Source: Leptospira noguchii serovar Panama str. CZ214 (GTDB lineage Bacteria > Spirochaetota > Leptospiria > Leptospirales > Leptospiraceae). Taken from it: 64,000 nucleotides of DNA. Both the position numbers and the translations under genes were made by a program. The notes under the pieces are model-generated. The model was not told where the DNA came from. It saw only the letters and a program-made list of their open reading frames with translations, and searched no databases. The stretch covers positions 372,001 through 436,000 of the forward strand of contig NZ_AKWY02000034.1 in assembly GCF_000306255.2 (NCBI RefSeq). The letters run 5' to 3'. Within the stretch, counting starts at the first letter, position 1; every line of letters begins with the position of its first letter. This document shows, piece after piece, positions 41,306 through 56,073 of this stretch.

Positions 41306-41881
41306 ATGAATTCTGACAAAAGTATCGTTCCTGGAGGAATTAGTCCTAATTATAAAAATGCTCTCCAGAATTTTAAACAAGGTCAATATGCAATGATCCC
41401 GTTTAATTTGGGGCATGGATTGACCCAGCAAATTAGGAAACATAGGGATCAATTTGTTCTCATTAGAGAGTTTGTAAATTTTTTACGGAGTCGTGGGCTG
41501 AATTCCACTGATGATATATCAGATATAAATCAACTTTTTTACAGTTTTAGAGGTATTTTCCAATACTTAGTATCAAAAAACAAGTTTAGCAATTATATAT
41601 TCGAAACTTGTCATATTATATTGAATACACATAGATTCACTTCTTTGGAACAATTGGGTGACTTGATTCAATGCAAAGTTATACAATCTATTTTTCAAAA
41701 AGAATGTGTTTTTCGTGATGAGGCAAAAGATTTAAGACAAAAAAGCAACGAGTTAAAAATTGATTCTATCCCTGAAAAAGTCCACGAATTGAATCTAGGT
41801 TGGTGGAAAACTCTAGGGCCTTTTAAGGATGCATATAAGGAGTATAGTATCCAAAATCATGATGAGGATTTGACTAACTAA
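41306..41881 (+). CDS. Unknown helical protein, first gene of a QueC-like/XRE/PIN cluster
   Basis: 191 residues from the ATG at 41306; an upstream start at 41270 would fall within the promoter. Mostly helical by eye, no signal peptide, membrane segment, Cys cluster or recognised catalytic motif. Distinctive stretches are MIPFNLGHGLTQQIRKHRDQ, LFYSFRGIFQYLVSKNKFSN and LNLGWWKTLGPFKDAYKEY. The gene is four bases before the QueC-like gene, so the two are coupled and the product may be its partner or substrate. The family is unknown to me. The promoter and half operator overlap its first codons. Confidence 0.7.
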   Translation: MNSDKSIVPGGISPNYKNALQNFKQGQYAMIPFNLGHGLTQQIRKHRDQFVLIREFVNFLRSRGLNSTDDISDINQLFYSFRGIFQYLVSKNKFSNYIFETCHIILNTHRFTSLEQLGDLIQCKVIQSIFQKECVFRDEAKDLRQKSNELKIDSIPEKVHELNLGWWKTLGPFKDAYKEYSIQNHDEDLTN

Positions 41882-41885
41882 TACT

Positions 41886-43208
41886 ATGAATCAATTAGAT
41901 ATTAAAGTAACGGTAAACTCAGCCAACTCTCTTCAATTTCAATATAAAGGGAATACTTTAAGTTTTTGCAGAATGGACGGTATTGAAGAATTTAGAAGAT
42001 CTACTTTTTCCTGCGATCTAAGTCTAGACCTTTGTAATATCATTGGGCTCATTTCTACGATTGAACGTTTGATTCCTCGTCGGGAAATTTACAAGATTCA
42101 TATTTCTTTACCTATTCTTAGTCTGGAAAGGTGGCAAGACTCAGAAATTATTGATGAATTAAAAATTATAATTTCTCAGTTTACTATAAATGATTATATT
42201 TTTGATTTTTATTCTCCTGTTAAGGCTTCGGCAAGAATGCGAGATCAAATCGTTATGGAATTGGGAGATAAAGCTGAAGTTTCACTTTGGAGTGGAGGAC
42301 TGGATTCGTTTTCTGGATTTTTAAATCGATATTTAGAAAATCCTAATAAAGAATACGTTTTAGTTGGATTTGGCTTTCAAAAGTGTGCTTTTGGTAAACA
42401 AAGAAACTTACATAAAAAAATAAACAAACTCTTTCCAAACGCTAAAATTGAACGGTATCGAGTTTTTCATGATATCGCAGGAGCGCCGAAAAAATATCCT
42501 AATCCTTCCTTTCGAATGCGCGGTCTTTTGTTTCTCGTAGAAGGATTGTATGCTTCTACGCTGTTTTGTTCTGATACGTTGTATTTGCATGAGAATGGAA
42601 TCGGGGCATTTAATATTCCTTTTCCAGGAAGTGGACACTGGGATCGTTCTCTAACTGCAAATCCGGCCATATTGTCGATCGTTTCAAAATTTTATTCAAA
42701 ATTAATCGGTTCTAAGAGGAAAATTATAAACCCATTTTTGTTTTTTACGAAGGGTGAAATGTGTAAGGTTTTTATTTCTAATACATTAAAATTTTCAAAT
42801 ATACTAGAATTAAGTAGTAGTTGCGACAGTAATCATAGACAAAAGGATAAGCCGGGACAATGCGGGTATTGTTCTTCATGTCTTTTGAGAAGGCAAGGTA
42901 TTTTAAATACTGGTTTAGAGGATCCAACACGTTATTCTTATCCGTATTTAAACGATGTAAAACGAATGAAACATTTTACCCAGTTCAATAATCAGGCTAA
43001 TCTTTGGAAGAGATTTCTTTTGAATGGGGTCGATCAAATTTATCAACAAGACCCGATCATTTATGAATCAAAAAAATATATGATGAAAGAACTGAATATT
43101 TCTGGAGAGGAGTTTGATCAGAAGTTTTCTAAGTTAGTCCAAAGCCAAATTTGCGAATGGGATAGATTCGCTAAGTTTATTGGTAATTCTCAGACTCAGA
43201 TTGCTTAA
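41886..43208 (+). CDS. QueC-like PP-loop ATPase with zinc-binding cysteines
   Basis: 440 residues, about twice the length of housekeeping QueC. Residues 1-130 are an unfamiliar N-terminal domain. The PP-loop motif SLWSGGLDSFSG is at about 133-144 (SGGxDS). C-terminal Cys (SSCDSN) near 313 and CGYCSSC at 325-331 followed by LLRRQ form the four-Cys zinc site of QueC. QueC makes 7-cyano-7-deazaguanine from carboxydeazaguanine and ammonia with ATP. QueC-like proteins also occur in defence systems (QatC of Qat, Cap9 of type IV CBASS). No other queuosine gene is near, so a defence-type, possibly protein- or DNA-modifying, role is more likely. Confidence 0.8.
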   Translation: MNQLDIKVTVNSANSLQFQYKGNTLSFCRMDGIEEFRRSTFSCDLSLDLCNIIGLISTIERLIPRREIYKIHISLPILSLERWQDSEIIDELKIIISQFTINDYIFDFYSPVKASARMRDQIVMELGDKAEVSLWSGGLDSFSGFLNRYLENPNKEYVLVGFGFQKCAFGKQRNLHKKINKLFPNAKIERYRVFHDIAGAPKKYPNPSFRMRGLLFLVEGLYASTLFCSDTLYLHENGIGAFNIPFPGSGHWDRSLTANPAILSIVSKFYSKLIGSKRKIINPFLFFTKGEMCKVFISNTLKFSNILELSSSCDSNHRQKDKPGQCGYCSSCLLRRQGILNTGLEDPTRYSYPYLNDVKRMKHFTQFNNQANLWKRFLLNGVDQIYQQDPIIYESKKYMMKELNISGEEFDQKFSKLVQSQICEWDRFAKFIGNSQTQIA

Positions 43209-43221
43209 TAAGGAGTTTGTT

Positions 43222-44391
43222 TTGAAAATGATTGATAATAATTATACTGTGAATGAACTGATACAGATATTTCGAAAAAGAGTAGGAATGACTCAAGAAG
43301 ATTTGGCAAGTCGCCTTGGACTTGCCCGTACTACTATAACTGCAATTGAAAAAGGAGAAAGAAGTGTAAAGGCCGAAGAGTTATTGAAATTATCAGAAGC
43401 ATTAGGAGTTAAGATATCCGATCTTCAACCGAACAGGAGAGTTCTTACTTCGAATGTATTGCAGTTTCGAAGTGTTAATAAATTTGACGCAAATGACGAT
43501 TTCTTTCAAGAAGGATTGTTATATTTTCAAAAATTATGTGAAAATTATTGTAGCTTATTGAACCAATATAATAAAGTTGTAAATTATAATATTGAATATA
43601 ATCGAATTGGATTATCTACATCGGATGCTGCGAAAGTGATTAGTGTTAAAGAACGGATGAGATTGGGAATAGGATATTCACCTCTCCCATTATTAAGAGA
43701 TTACTTGGAAAGAGAAACAGATTTAGTCGTTTTTTTTCTCGAACTTCCTTCGACGGTTTCCGGAGCTTATTTTTTTGAGGAAAACTTCGGTGGATTTATT
43801 TTAATTAATAAAAATCATCCTGAGGAAAGACGACGTATGACCCTTTGCCATGAATATGGGCATTATTTAGCCGATCGTACATGGACTTCTTTGGATATCG
43901 ACGAAATGTCTAAAAAATCCGATGTGGAATCTTTTGCTTCTCTTTTTGCAATTGAATTTCTTTTGCCCGCAGACGGAGTGACTGAATTTTTTCAAAGGAT
44001 TCGTCAATCCAATGGTAAGTTTACCTCTTTGAATATTATGGAACTTGCTCAATATTACGGAGCTTCTTTTCAAGCAACTACTGAAAGGCTGGAGTCTCTC
44101 GGGCTTTTGCCTGCTGGTACTTACGATAGGATAAAAGTCGGCAAAATTTCTCCACAAAAAATGAAGGAAGAGTTGGGTTTACCGGAATTACCTTCACAGG
44201 ATGCGGTTTTTTCGAAGAAATATATTTCATTGGTAATACGAGCGTATCGAGAAGGAAATCTTTCGGAAGGACAAATCGCAAATTATCTTAATATGGATAG
44301 ATTGGAAATACGCGATTTCCTCACTCAACAGGAAAATGATGTTAAAAGGGGAGAGATTGAATTTTTAGAAAAGGATCTTTTGATTTCTTAG
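43222..44391 (+). CDS. XRE-family HTH regulator fused to ImmA/IrrE metallopeptidase
   Basis: About 390 residues. The TTG at 43222 is six bases after AGGAG (43211-43215); ATG at 43228 is an alternative. An XRE helix-turn-helix at about 10-62 (ELIQIFRKRVGMTQEDLASR, TTITAIEKGERSVKAEELLK) and an ImmA/IrrE zinc peptidase with HEYGH at about 209 in TLCHEYGHYLADR, plus FASLFAIEFLLPADGV, the conserved third block. Such fusions repress mobile-element or toxin-antitoxin operons and cleave a repressor on stress. It probably recognises the palindrome at 41227. It lies 13 bases after the QueC-like gene and six before the PIN gene. Confidence 0.88.
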   Translation: MKMIDNNYTVNELIQIFRKRVGMTQEDLASRLGLARTTITAIEKGERSVKAEELLKLSEALGVKISDLQPNRRVLTSNVLQFRSVNKFDANDDFFQEGLLYFQKLCENYCSLLNQYNKVVNYNIEYNRIGLSTSDAAKVISVKERMRLGIGYSPLPLLRDYLERETDLVVFFLELPSTVSGAYFFEENFGGFILINKNHPEERRRMTLCHEYGHYLADRTWTSLDIDEMSKKSDVESFASLFAIEFLLPADGVTEFFQRIRQSNGKFTSLNIMELAQYYGASFQATTERLESLGLLPAGTYDRIKVGKISPQKMKEELGLPELPSQDAVFSKKYISLVIRAYREGNLSEGQIANYLNMDRLEIRDFLTQQENDVKRGEIEFLEKDLLIS

Positions 44392-44397
44392 AATCGT

Positions 44398-44958
44398 ATG
44401 CCGGACAATTCTGATTCCATATTTTTAATGGACGCTTGTATTTTAATTAATCTAATGGCTGCTGAAATATTAAATGAGATTGTAGAAAACTCTGGGCTAA
44501 AATTTGCAATTTCCTCGTTCATTGTTGAAAAAGAAGCTCATTTTGTATTTCAGGAAAAAGATGCAGGATTACATAAGATAAAGATTGATATATCAGACTT
44601 CACAGATTCTGGAAAGATAATAAAGATGTATTTGGAAGATAACGAAGCGCAGATGGTTGTCGATTTATCTCAAGATGTTGATGATGGAGAAGCTTATACA
44701 ATTGCTTTAGCAGTTTGTAGAAAATTAAATATGGTGTCCGATGATAAAAAGGCGGGACGACTATTTAGAAAACTTCAAAAGGATGGAGTGCTTCTTTCTA
44801 CTGAGGCTTTACTCTACAGATGGGCTAAAAAGAATTTTGTATCATTGGAAAGATTGAAGAATGTTCTTTTGAAAATTGAAAAATGTGCTAGGTATTTGCC
44901 ATCTAAAGATTCCGAGTTCTATTTATGGTGGAGAGAGATTAAAGAAAGTTTGTTGTAA
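44398..44958 (+). CDS. PIN-like nuclease
   Basis: 186 residues. The PIN acidic set is visible: first Asp in IFLMDACILINLM (residue 12), Glu in FIVEKEAHF, Asp-Asp-x-Glu in VDDGEAYTIALA (about 95-100) and Asp in MVSDDKKAG (about 115). PIN proteins cut RNA and are common toxins. XRE/ImmA-IrrE plus PIN pairs have been predicted as toxin-antitoxin modules. It is the last gene of the block, six bases after the peptidase gene. Toxicity is inferred. Confidence 0.8.
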   Translation: MPDNSDSIFLMDACILINLMAAEILNEIVENSGLKFAISSFIVEKEAHFVFQEKDAGLHKIKIDISDFTDSGKIIKMYLEDNEAQMVVDLSQDVDDGEAYTIALAVCRKLNMVSDDKKAGRLFRKLQKDGVLLSTEALLYRWAKKNFVSLERLKNVLLKIEKCARYLPSKDSEFYLWWREIKESLL

Positions 44959-46214
<1,256 letters not shown>

Positions 46215-46280
46215 CCTGAACGGTTAAGATCTTGCGGTCGCCGAACGTTTCGGCGGTCGTAAGGGCAGGTGAATAACTGA

Positions 46281-46321
46281 CCGGAAGAGGAGCGCATCCC
46301 ATAGGATGCGTTTCCTTCCGG
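46281..46321 (+). other. Long RNA hairpin 3' of first flaB
   Basis: CCGGAAGAGGAGCGCATCC, loop CATA, GGATGCGTTTCCTTCCGG pairs along about 18 bp with one bulged A. No T run follows, so it is not a normal terminator; it may stabilise the 3' end or be a processing site for the flaB mRNA. Confidence 0.65.
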
Positions 46322-46510
46322 AATTGATTCCTAAATTCCATCCGGTCCGTTTTGATCCGACCTTTTTAAGAAAGCCGCTTTTCGCGGCTGTTCGTGTTTG
46401 AGAATCCCCTGAAGAACGATGGAAAGTCCGTTCAAAGAACATTCTAAGTTTTGAATATTAGAATATTCGCTTTCCATGGTCCTTTCGGGGATCAAAGAGG
46501 TTCGTTGAAC

Positions 46511-46537
46511 TAAAATTAACGATTGATAATCGAATAT
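46511..46537 (+). promoter_or_regulatory. Candidate sigma-28 promoter for second flaB
   Basis: TAAA (46511-46514), 15-base spacer, TCGAATAT (46530-46537), close to the motility consensus TAAA-N15-GCCGATAA. It would give a long leader of about 120 bases. Confidence 0.35.
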
Positions 46538-46575
46538 AACTCCGTGGTAGGACGCCTGGTCTGTCAGGTGGTCTG

Positions 46576-47515
<940 letters not shown>

Positions 47516-47549
47516 GGAAGCCTTCCAGGAGGGAAGGTAGATAAAAAAT

Positions 47550-47586
47550 TCCACCGGGAGATTTTTTCCCGGTGGATTTTTTTTAT
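47550..47586 (+). terminator. Rho-independent terminator after second flaB
   Basis: CCACCGGGAGATTTTTTCCC followed by GGTGG makes an 8-bp GC-rich stem and is followed by eight T. An additional small hairpin, CCTTCC-AGGA-GGGAAGG, lies at about 47520-47537. Confidence 0.92.
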
Positions 47587-48333
47587 CCAATACGTTATAC
47601 GCATATCTCAGGTAATGAAGTTTTATTAAAAGTAATATTTGCTTCTCTTTTTTTCTGAGTAATACCTTTACAATTTTTTCAAATCTTTTCCAGACTATCA
47701 GGCGAAGTTTATTTCTAAACAATCACTCTGACGAACTGGTTCTTAAATCTATTCTGATGTTGTTTTTATTACGTTTTTCGTGATTTTGTTTTTAATTTCA
47801 TTACTCTGGAAACGATTTTTATTAGCGTTATATGTCATTATCTCTTTTTAAAAGTTATGCGTTAATTAAGTAATAAAATATGTTCTTTTTAATATAATTA
47901 AAATTGAATATATTAATTTTTATTTGACAATTTATTTTATATAATAAGATTGTTTTTTGATAATTAATTTTTTTGAATATTACTAAAGAAATGCGTTATG
48001 TTTATTTTTTTTTGTTGATTATGCGGAATTGATTTCTTGAGATTTTTATCTAAAAAACTGTTTTTGGTTATATTTTGCGAAACTATATTTTTATTATATA
48101 TAATAAATTGAATGTTTTATTTGAATAAATATCAATTTGTATTTTTGTTTTAAGTGTATTGAATTTAATAAAAAAGAAATTTAATTTTATAAGATATCCA
48201 TCGTTTCTGGATGGTTTTTTATAAAATGAAAGCGGATGACGTACATTGGAGATTGTGTTTAACAGGGAGTGTTAGAGTGAAAGAGGAACAAAAAAATCCA
48301 GAAATAGGTTTTTTAAAATTAGTTTTATTGAAA
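47587..48333. other. AT-rich non-coding gap
   Basis: About 750 bases of extreme AT content with no gene, clear repeat or stable hairpin that I can see. An in-frame extension of the next gene to 48211 is not credible because the signal peptide starts at 48334 or 48349. Confidence 0.55.
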
Positions 48334-49578
48334 ATGGCTCAAGTTGGAATGAGATCTTTTGTTCTCATTTTAGTTTTTTCATCTTTGATGTTTTGTATTC
48401 CGGGAAAAAAGACTTCTAACAAAGAAATTATGCTTATTGCATGGTTGGTCGGGGAAATGAATTCTTTTAAGGAAAAACAAGTTTATTCAAACGCTAAATA
48501 TTTAACTGGTCCTTTGGGACAAGTGGAATATAGGGGTTTGGATCATTTTGAAAATCAAGTTTTAAATGGAGTTGGGAAATACAACTGGCAAGAAGCGGGA
48601 GATGCCACTTTTAACGTAGGGGTCACTTTGGGTGCGATGGCTTGGAAATATAAAAATACTCGCGATCCAGATACTCTTGTGCTTATAAAAAGATATTTAG
48701 AATATTATAAATTAATGCAATCTCTCAACCGAGGTGGGTTGGGTAGAAATTTCGTAAATATAGAAGCATACAATCAATTTCCGTCTTGTAATCAAAATGG
48801 GACCGTAGGTGTTCCTCCTGACAACAAACCTTGTGGTACTATGAGATATACCGATTATTCGTTTGAAAATCAACAGTATAAATTTAGATATGATTTTTCT
48901 TTAGATGCAACGATCCATTCATTAGTAGGTCTTTATTGGACTTTTGTACACGTAGAAGAGCTAAGAGAGGATGTTGTAAAAATTTGTACCGATCTATTAA
49001 AATATTATGAAGATCGAAATTATCAAGTTCAAGATTTTAATAATGTAAATCTTAGATACGGTAATCATACTTCTAACCTCAATCCTGTCGCTAAGATCAA
49101 CGAGGTAATCTTAAAATATATTGTCCGTAATCAGATGACTCCTTTGGGGCAATGGCAGAATTTAATTACACTTGGTTCTATTTTTGTAGGCGTAATCGTT
49201 CAGTCAGAGGATGCTAATTTTTTTAATCACTATATGCTTCTCAAAGGAGTGGGTGTTTTAGTACATATGGGTTATCCTTTACAAACCGGATTGAAAAATT
49301 TAATCGTTGCAGTTAAAGATCAGGGACACGAGTTGGCCGAGTCGATGGATATATTTTTCTTTCAGGATCCAAACAAAATACACGTAAAAGATAAAAGTGG
49401 ATTTCCACTCTACAATTATCATTGTATAGAGGATCGGACTTTTTCGGATATAGTAGGACTTTTCTATAGAAAGCCTTACAATAAATGGGAATTTGCTCCT
49501 TATAGAAGATGTGTCATTCCACAATCTTCTGCATTAGGATTGAATGCGGATTTTCTAGAAGCTTATTGGTTGTGGTAG
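48334..49578 (+). CDS. Large lipoprotein of unknown function
   Basis: About 414 residues from the ATG at 48334 (MAQVGMRSFVLILVFSSLMF), giving a signal peptide with lipobox SLMFC; an upstream frame to 48211 would bury it, and ATG 48349 is an alternative. The body is helical with aromatic-rich segments (YLEYYKLMQSLNRGGLGRNF, ATIHSLVGLYWTFVHV, FNHYMLLKGVGVLVHMGY), recalling the alpha/alpha barrels of polysaccharide lyases and hydrolases, but no catalytic motif is certain. Followed by a long hairpin terminator. It lies between the flagellin genes and a broken lipoprotein gene. Confidence 0.65.
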   Translation: MAQVGMRSFVLILVFSSLMFCIPGKKTSNKEIMLIAWLVGEMNSFKEKQVYSNAKYLTGPLGQVEYRGLDHFENQVLNGVGKYNWQEAGDATFNVGVTLGAMAWKYKNTRDPDTLVLIKRYLEYYKLMQSLNRGGLGRNFVNIEAYNQFPSCNQNGTVGVPPDNKPCGTMRYTDYSFENQQYKFRYDFSLDATIHSLVGLYWTFVHVEELREDVVKICTDLLKYYEDRNYQVQDFNNVNLRYGNHTSNLNPVAKINEVILKYIVRNQMTPLGQWQNLITLGSIFVGVIVQSEDANFFNHYMLLKGVGVLVHMGYPLQTGLKNLIVAVKDQGHELAESMDIFFFQDPNKIHVKDKSGFPLYNYHCIEDRTFSDIVGLFYRKPYNKWEFAPYRRCVIPQSSALGLNADFLEAYWLW

Positions 49579-49632
49579 TTCAACTGAATTAGACAGAATT
49601 TCTAGGTAGTGTTAGGAATTCTTAATTTGCAG

Positions 49633-49671
49633 AAACGCAAATGGGATTTGTTTTCAATCCCGTTTGCGTTT
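49633..49671. terminator. Hairpin terminator between convergent genes
   Basis: AAACGCAAATGGGATT, loop TGTTTTC, AATCCCGTTTGCGTTT pairs along 16 bp with one T-G pair. The tail is only moderately T-rich. It lies between the plus-strand lipoprotein gene and the minus-strand pseudogene and could serve both. Confidence 0.75.
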
Positions 49672-49738
49672 AGTGCTTTTCCTAAGATAAGAATTTGACA
49701 TAAACGAAACGAGAATCTATTGAAAGTAATTTTAAAAA

Positions 49739-50229
49739 TCATTCCAGCGAAATTATCTCTACAGTATCTCCTTTATCCATGTTCAACACGACTTTCTCGA
49801 TAAGTTTTGTTATTTGATTCTTTTTTTTATCATCGATCTTATCAAAAATAATTAGTACAGAGAAATAATCAATGTTGTATATATATATTCTTTACTAGCA
49901 GTATCATAATTTATCGTTGAATCTCTTTTATAATATTCATTTCGATCATTTTTCGTGTTTCCATATTCGGGAGGGTTTTCAGAGTCTATAGCTTTGCCAT
50001 TGAAATTTTCTAGTACTTTTTTTTCACTGACTCGAGATTTTGAAAAATTTACATGAGGGATGATAAGAATCTTATATTTTTCATATTTCATGTAAGTTAG
50101 AATTTCTTAAATGGTCTGAGTGAGAGTAGATATTTCTGCTTTCTGAAACTGATTAAATTGATCTAAATCTCGATTGCAGCTTGAAAAAAGGATCGTTGTT
50201 AAAGCGATAAACAATGTTTTTTTAAACAT
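49739..50229 (-). pseudogene. Broken lipoprotein gene (in-frame stop and TA-repeat frameshift)
   Basis: Good start: AGGA seven bases before the ATG at 50229, then MFKKTLFIALTTILFSSC, a clear lipoprotein signal. After 40 codons a TAA interrupts, but the same frame continues EILTYMKYEKYKILIIPHVN and onward. At a TATATATATA run near 49877 the frame must shift by two bases to continue as NIDYFSVLIIFDKIDDKKKN and DKGDTVEIISLE to a TGA at 49739. Joined, it would encode a lipoprotein of about 160 residues with no family I know. Two lesions suggest real decay rather than sequencing error. Confidence 0.75.
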
Positions 50230-50315
50230 GTATGATTCCTTTGAATTAAAAAATGTTTTTCTTAGAATATACTTTGCGAGAACGGATTGATACGTTTCAA
50301 TCCGTTCATTCACTT

Positions 50316-50870
50316 TTAATTTAAGATTGGTTCGGGAACTCTATTTCTGACAGGTTTTAAAGATTTAAGATAAGCAAAAATATCTTTTAGTTCATCGTCG
50401 CTTAGAGGATTCATGTTTCCGATAAAAACACCATTCATCGGAGGAAGAATCGGTCTACCCACTCCTAATCTTTTTTGAGTCCGGACCGTTTGAATAAACA
50501 TATCTTCAGTCCAACCGCCGATACCAGTTTCAGGATCGGGGGTTATATTCTTTGCAAAACTAACTCCCCAAGGACCAACTACAGCTGTAAGATCTCCGGT
50601 AAACAAAAGCCAAGGAGAATTTTTATAGTTTTTATAATCCGGTAATTGATTTGTTTCTAAATATCCAGCTAAGAATTTAGAAGCGTCTGGCACCGGGCCT
50701 TGTGGAGTCATTATTTTTGCGGTATGACAATCCGTACATCCGGCGACCATTACCAATTTTTTACCCCGTTCAATACGAGAACTATTAGAATTGTTATTTT
50801 GATTCGAACAGTTTAGGAAAGTTAGAATCGCGAAGATCAAAATTAAAATTGAAGAATGAATTTTTTTCAT
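50316..50870 (-). CDS. Cytochrome c-type lipoprotein
   Basis: 184 residues from the ATG at 50870; codons upstream to 50882 are also open from a TTG. The signal peptide ends in a lipobox (LTFLNC). One haem c site CTDCH at about residue 45 in VMVAGCTDCHTAK, and a Met ligand candidate in LPPMNGVFIG near 150. Small monohaem carriers with this spacing deliver electrons at the outer face of the inner membrane or in the periplasm. The protein is longer than class I cytochromes because of a loop with WLLFTGDLTAVVGPWGVSFA, as in subunits related to gluconate dehydrogenase or the C-terminal halves of dihaem proteins. Partner unknown. Confidence 0.8.
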   Translation of the reverse strand: MKKIHSSILILIFAILTFLNCSNQNNNSNSSRIERGKKLVMVAGCTDCHTAKIMTPQGPVPDASKFLAGYLETNQLPDYKNYKNSPWLLFTGDLTAVVGPWGVSFAKNITPDPETGIGGWTEDMFIQTVRTQKRLGVGRPILPPMNGVFIGNMNPLSDDELKDIFAYLKSLKPVRNRVPEPILN

Positions 50871-50882
50871 ACATTTTCCCAA

Positions 50883-51441
50883 TTGAATTTATAAAGAATC
50901 GATACCTTGAAATTGGATCGCCTTTATATCGTAAAGGGCAGGTTGAAGGATCTAAAAAAGAAATCTATCTAAAAATGGAAATTTAAAAACTTCAAGTTAT
51001 GGTAAATCGTAGAATGATTCGATTGATAAATTAAGATTTCAAGAATCTTACTTTTTAAAAAACGAGACCTCATCGTTTTTTAACAAAAAACATCAATTTG
51101 TTTTAGTTCCCACATTTTAAAATTTTATTGTAAGATCTTAATTCGTAATAGTTCCCACAAAGAATGTTTACGGAACGTTTTAGTTTCAAAAAATTTCTAA
51201 AATGAATTTTTTAAGAGATGGCAGTTTGCAAGACGGTGATTTTATGAAAAAATCAGAACCTAATGTGGGTTTCGGAGTAAGAATTTTCTAAAAGTAGAAG
51301 TTCCTACACATTTTAGAACTTGTTCGTAAAATTTAAATTTGTAATAGTTCCCACATTTTAGGAATATCTACAAAGTTCAAATCTCAACTTTTTTAAGAAA
51401 AATAAATTATGTCTAAACGCACATTATATTAAATGAATATA
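50883..51441. other. Non-coding gap rich in AGTTCCCAC motifs
   Basis: The dispersed short motif occurs near 51104 (TTAGTTCCCACATTTT), 51154, 51298 and 51345, in the same orientation with about 45-base spacing within pairs, like fragments of the 44-bp array unit. No gene seen. Confidence 0.65.
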
Positions 51442-51480
51442 AAAAAATACCCGACAGGTTTTACTTTGCCGGGTATTTTT
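51442..51480. terminator. Rho-independent terminator after the LipL46-like gene
   Basis: AAAAATACCCGACAG ... CCGGGTATTTTT forms a symmetric stem with A and T flanks, so it can work in either direction; it lies 22 bases past the minus-strand stop. Confidence 0.85.
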
Positions 51481-51502
51481 ATCTTTTTGAAAGTGTAAGT
51501 AA

Positions 51503-52741
<1,239 letters not shown>

Positions 52742-52806
52742 TGTGTCGTTTTTCTCCTTGAAGAATAGGTTTGAGGGATTTTTTTAAACAAAATAGGAAT
52801 TCTCGG

Positions 52807-55542
<2,736 letters not shown>

Positions 55543-56073
55543 ATAGTTATTTCTAAAATCAGAATATTCAATTTTTTACTGTTTGAAATTTGGGATTTTT
55601 TTTCAACTAACAATGAAAATACGAATTGAAAGCCGACTGAAATTAACGAAGGTGCGCGGTCGTGGAAATTCATAATTTAAAATTTCAAAAACTTTTCTAT
55701 TGCTAAAATGTGGATCTAAAGTTTTTAAAATAAAGTTGTTGAATAATTCCATAGTTCAGATAGATCAATAAAACTGATTCAATCGACCGTTTCCATAAAA
55801 TGGAAACTGATGTAGATTCATTTTTCAACAATTCTAATTCTTTACGGATAAAAAAATGAAATTATCATTTTTTCTTCGAATTGGAATCTTAGATTTTTAT
55901 TTCTTCTTTTATGAAACTTATATGGATTCGATTTAGGATTGACATACTTTTATTGAGAGTTTATATCGATGTCAAATGGATCCGTTTAAAGATTTGCGGG
56001 AACAGATCCTTTTAAAAAGAAATAACGTAAAAATCTGCTATTAATCTTAGATCTCTTGAAGAAAATGCACTCG
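55543..56073. other. Gap with one MITE
   Basis: Contains the MITE-like copy at 55733-55834; otherwise AT-rich with no gene or clear structure. Confidence 0.6.
55733..55834 (-). repeat. MITE-like element, copy 5
   Basis: 102 bp from AAGTTGTTGAATAATTCC to ATTTTTCAACAATTC, flanked by TA. The interior TTCAATCGACCGTTTCC matches copy 1. Left end slightly degenerate. Confidence 0.8.

Noticed and set aside
41886..43208. Housekeeping QueC for queuosine synthesis
   Set aside because: Twice the usual length, no queD/queE/queF nearby and a defence-like neighbourhood; the motif match remains, but the role probably differs.
46373..46389. Terminator between the flaB genes
   Set aside because: AGCCGC-TTTTC-GCGGCT is a good hairpin but is not followed by a T run; readthrough is likely.
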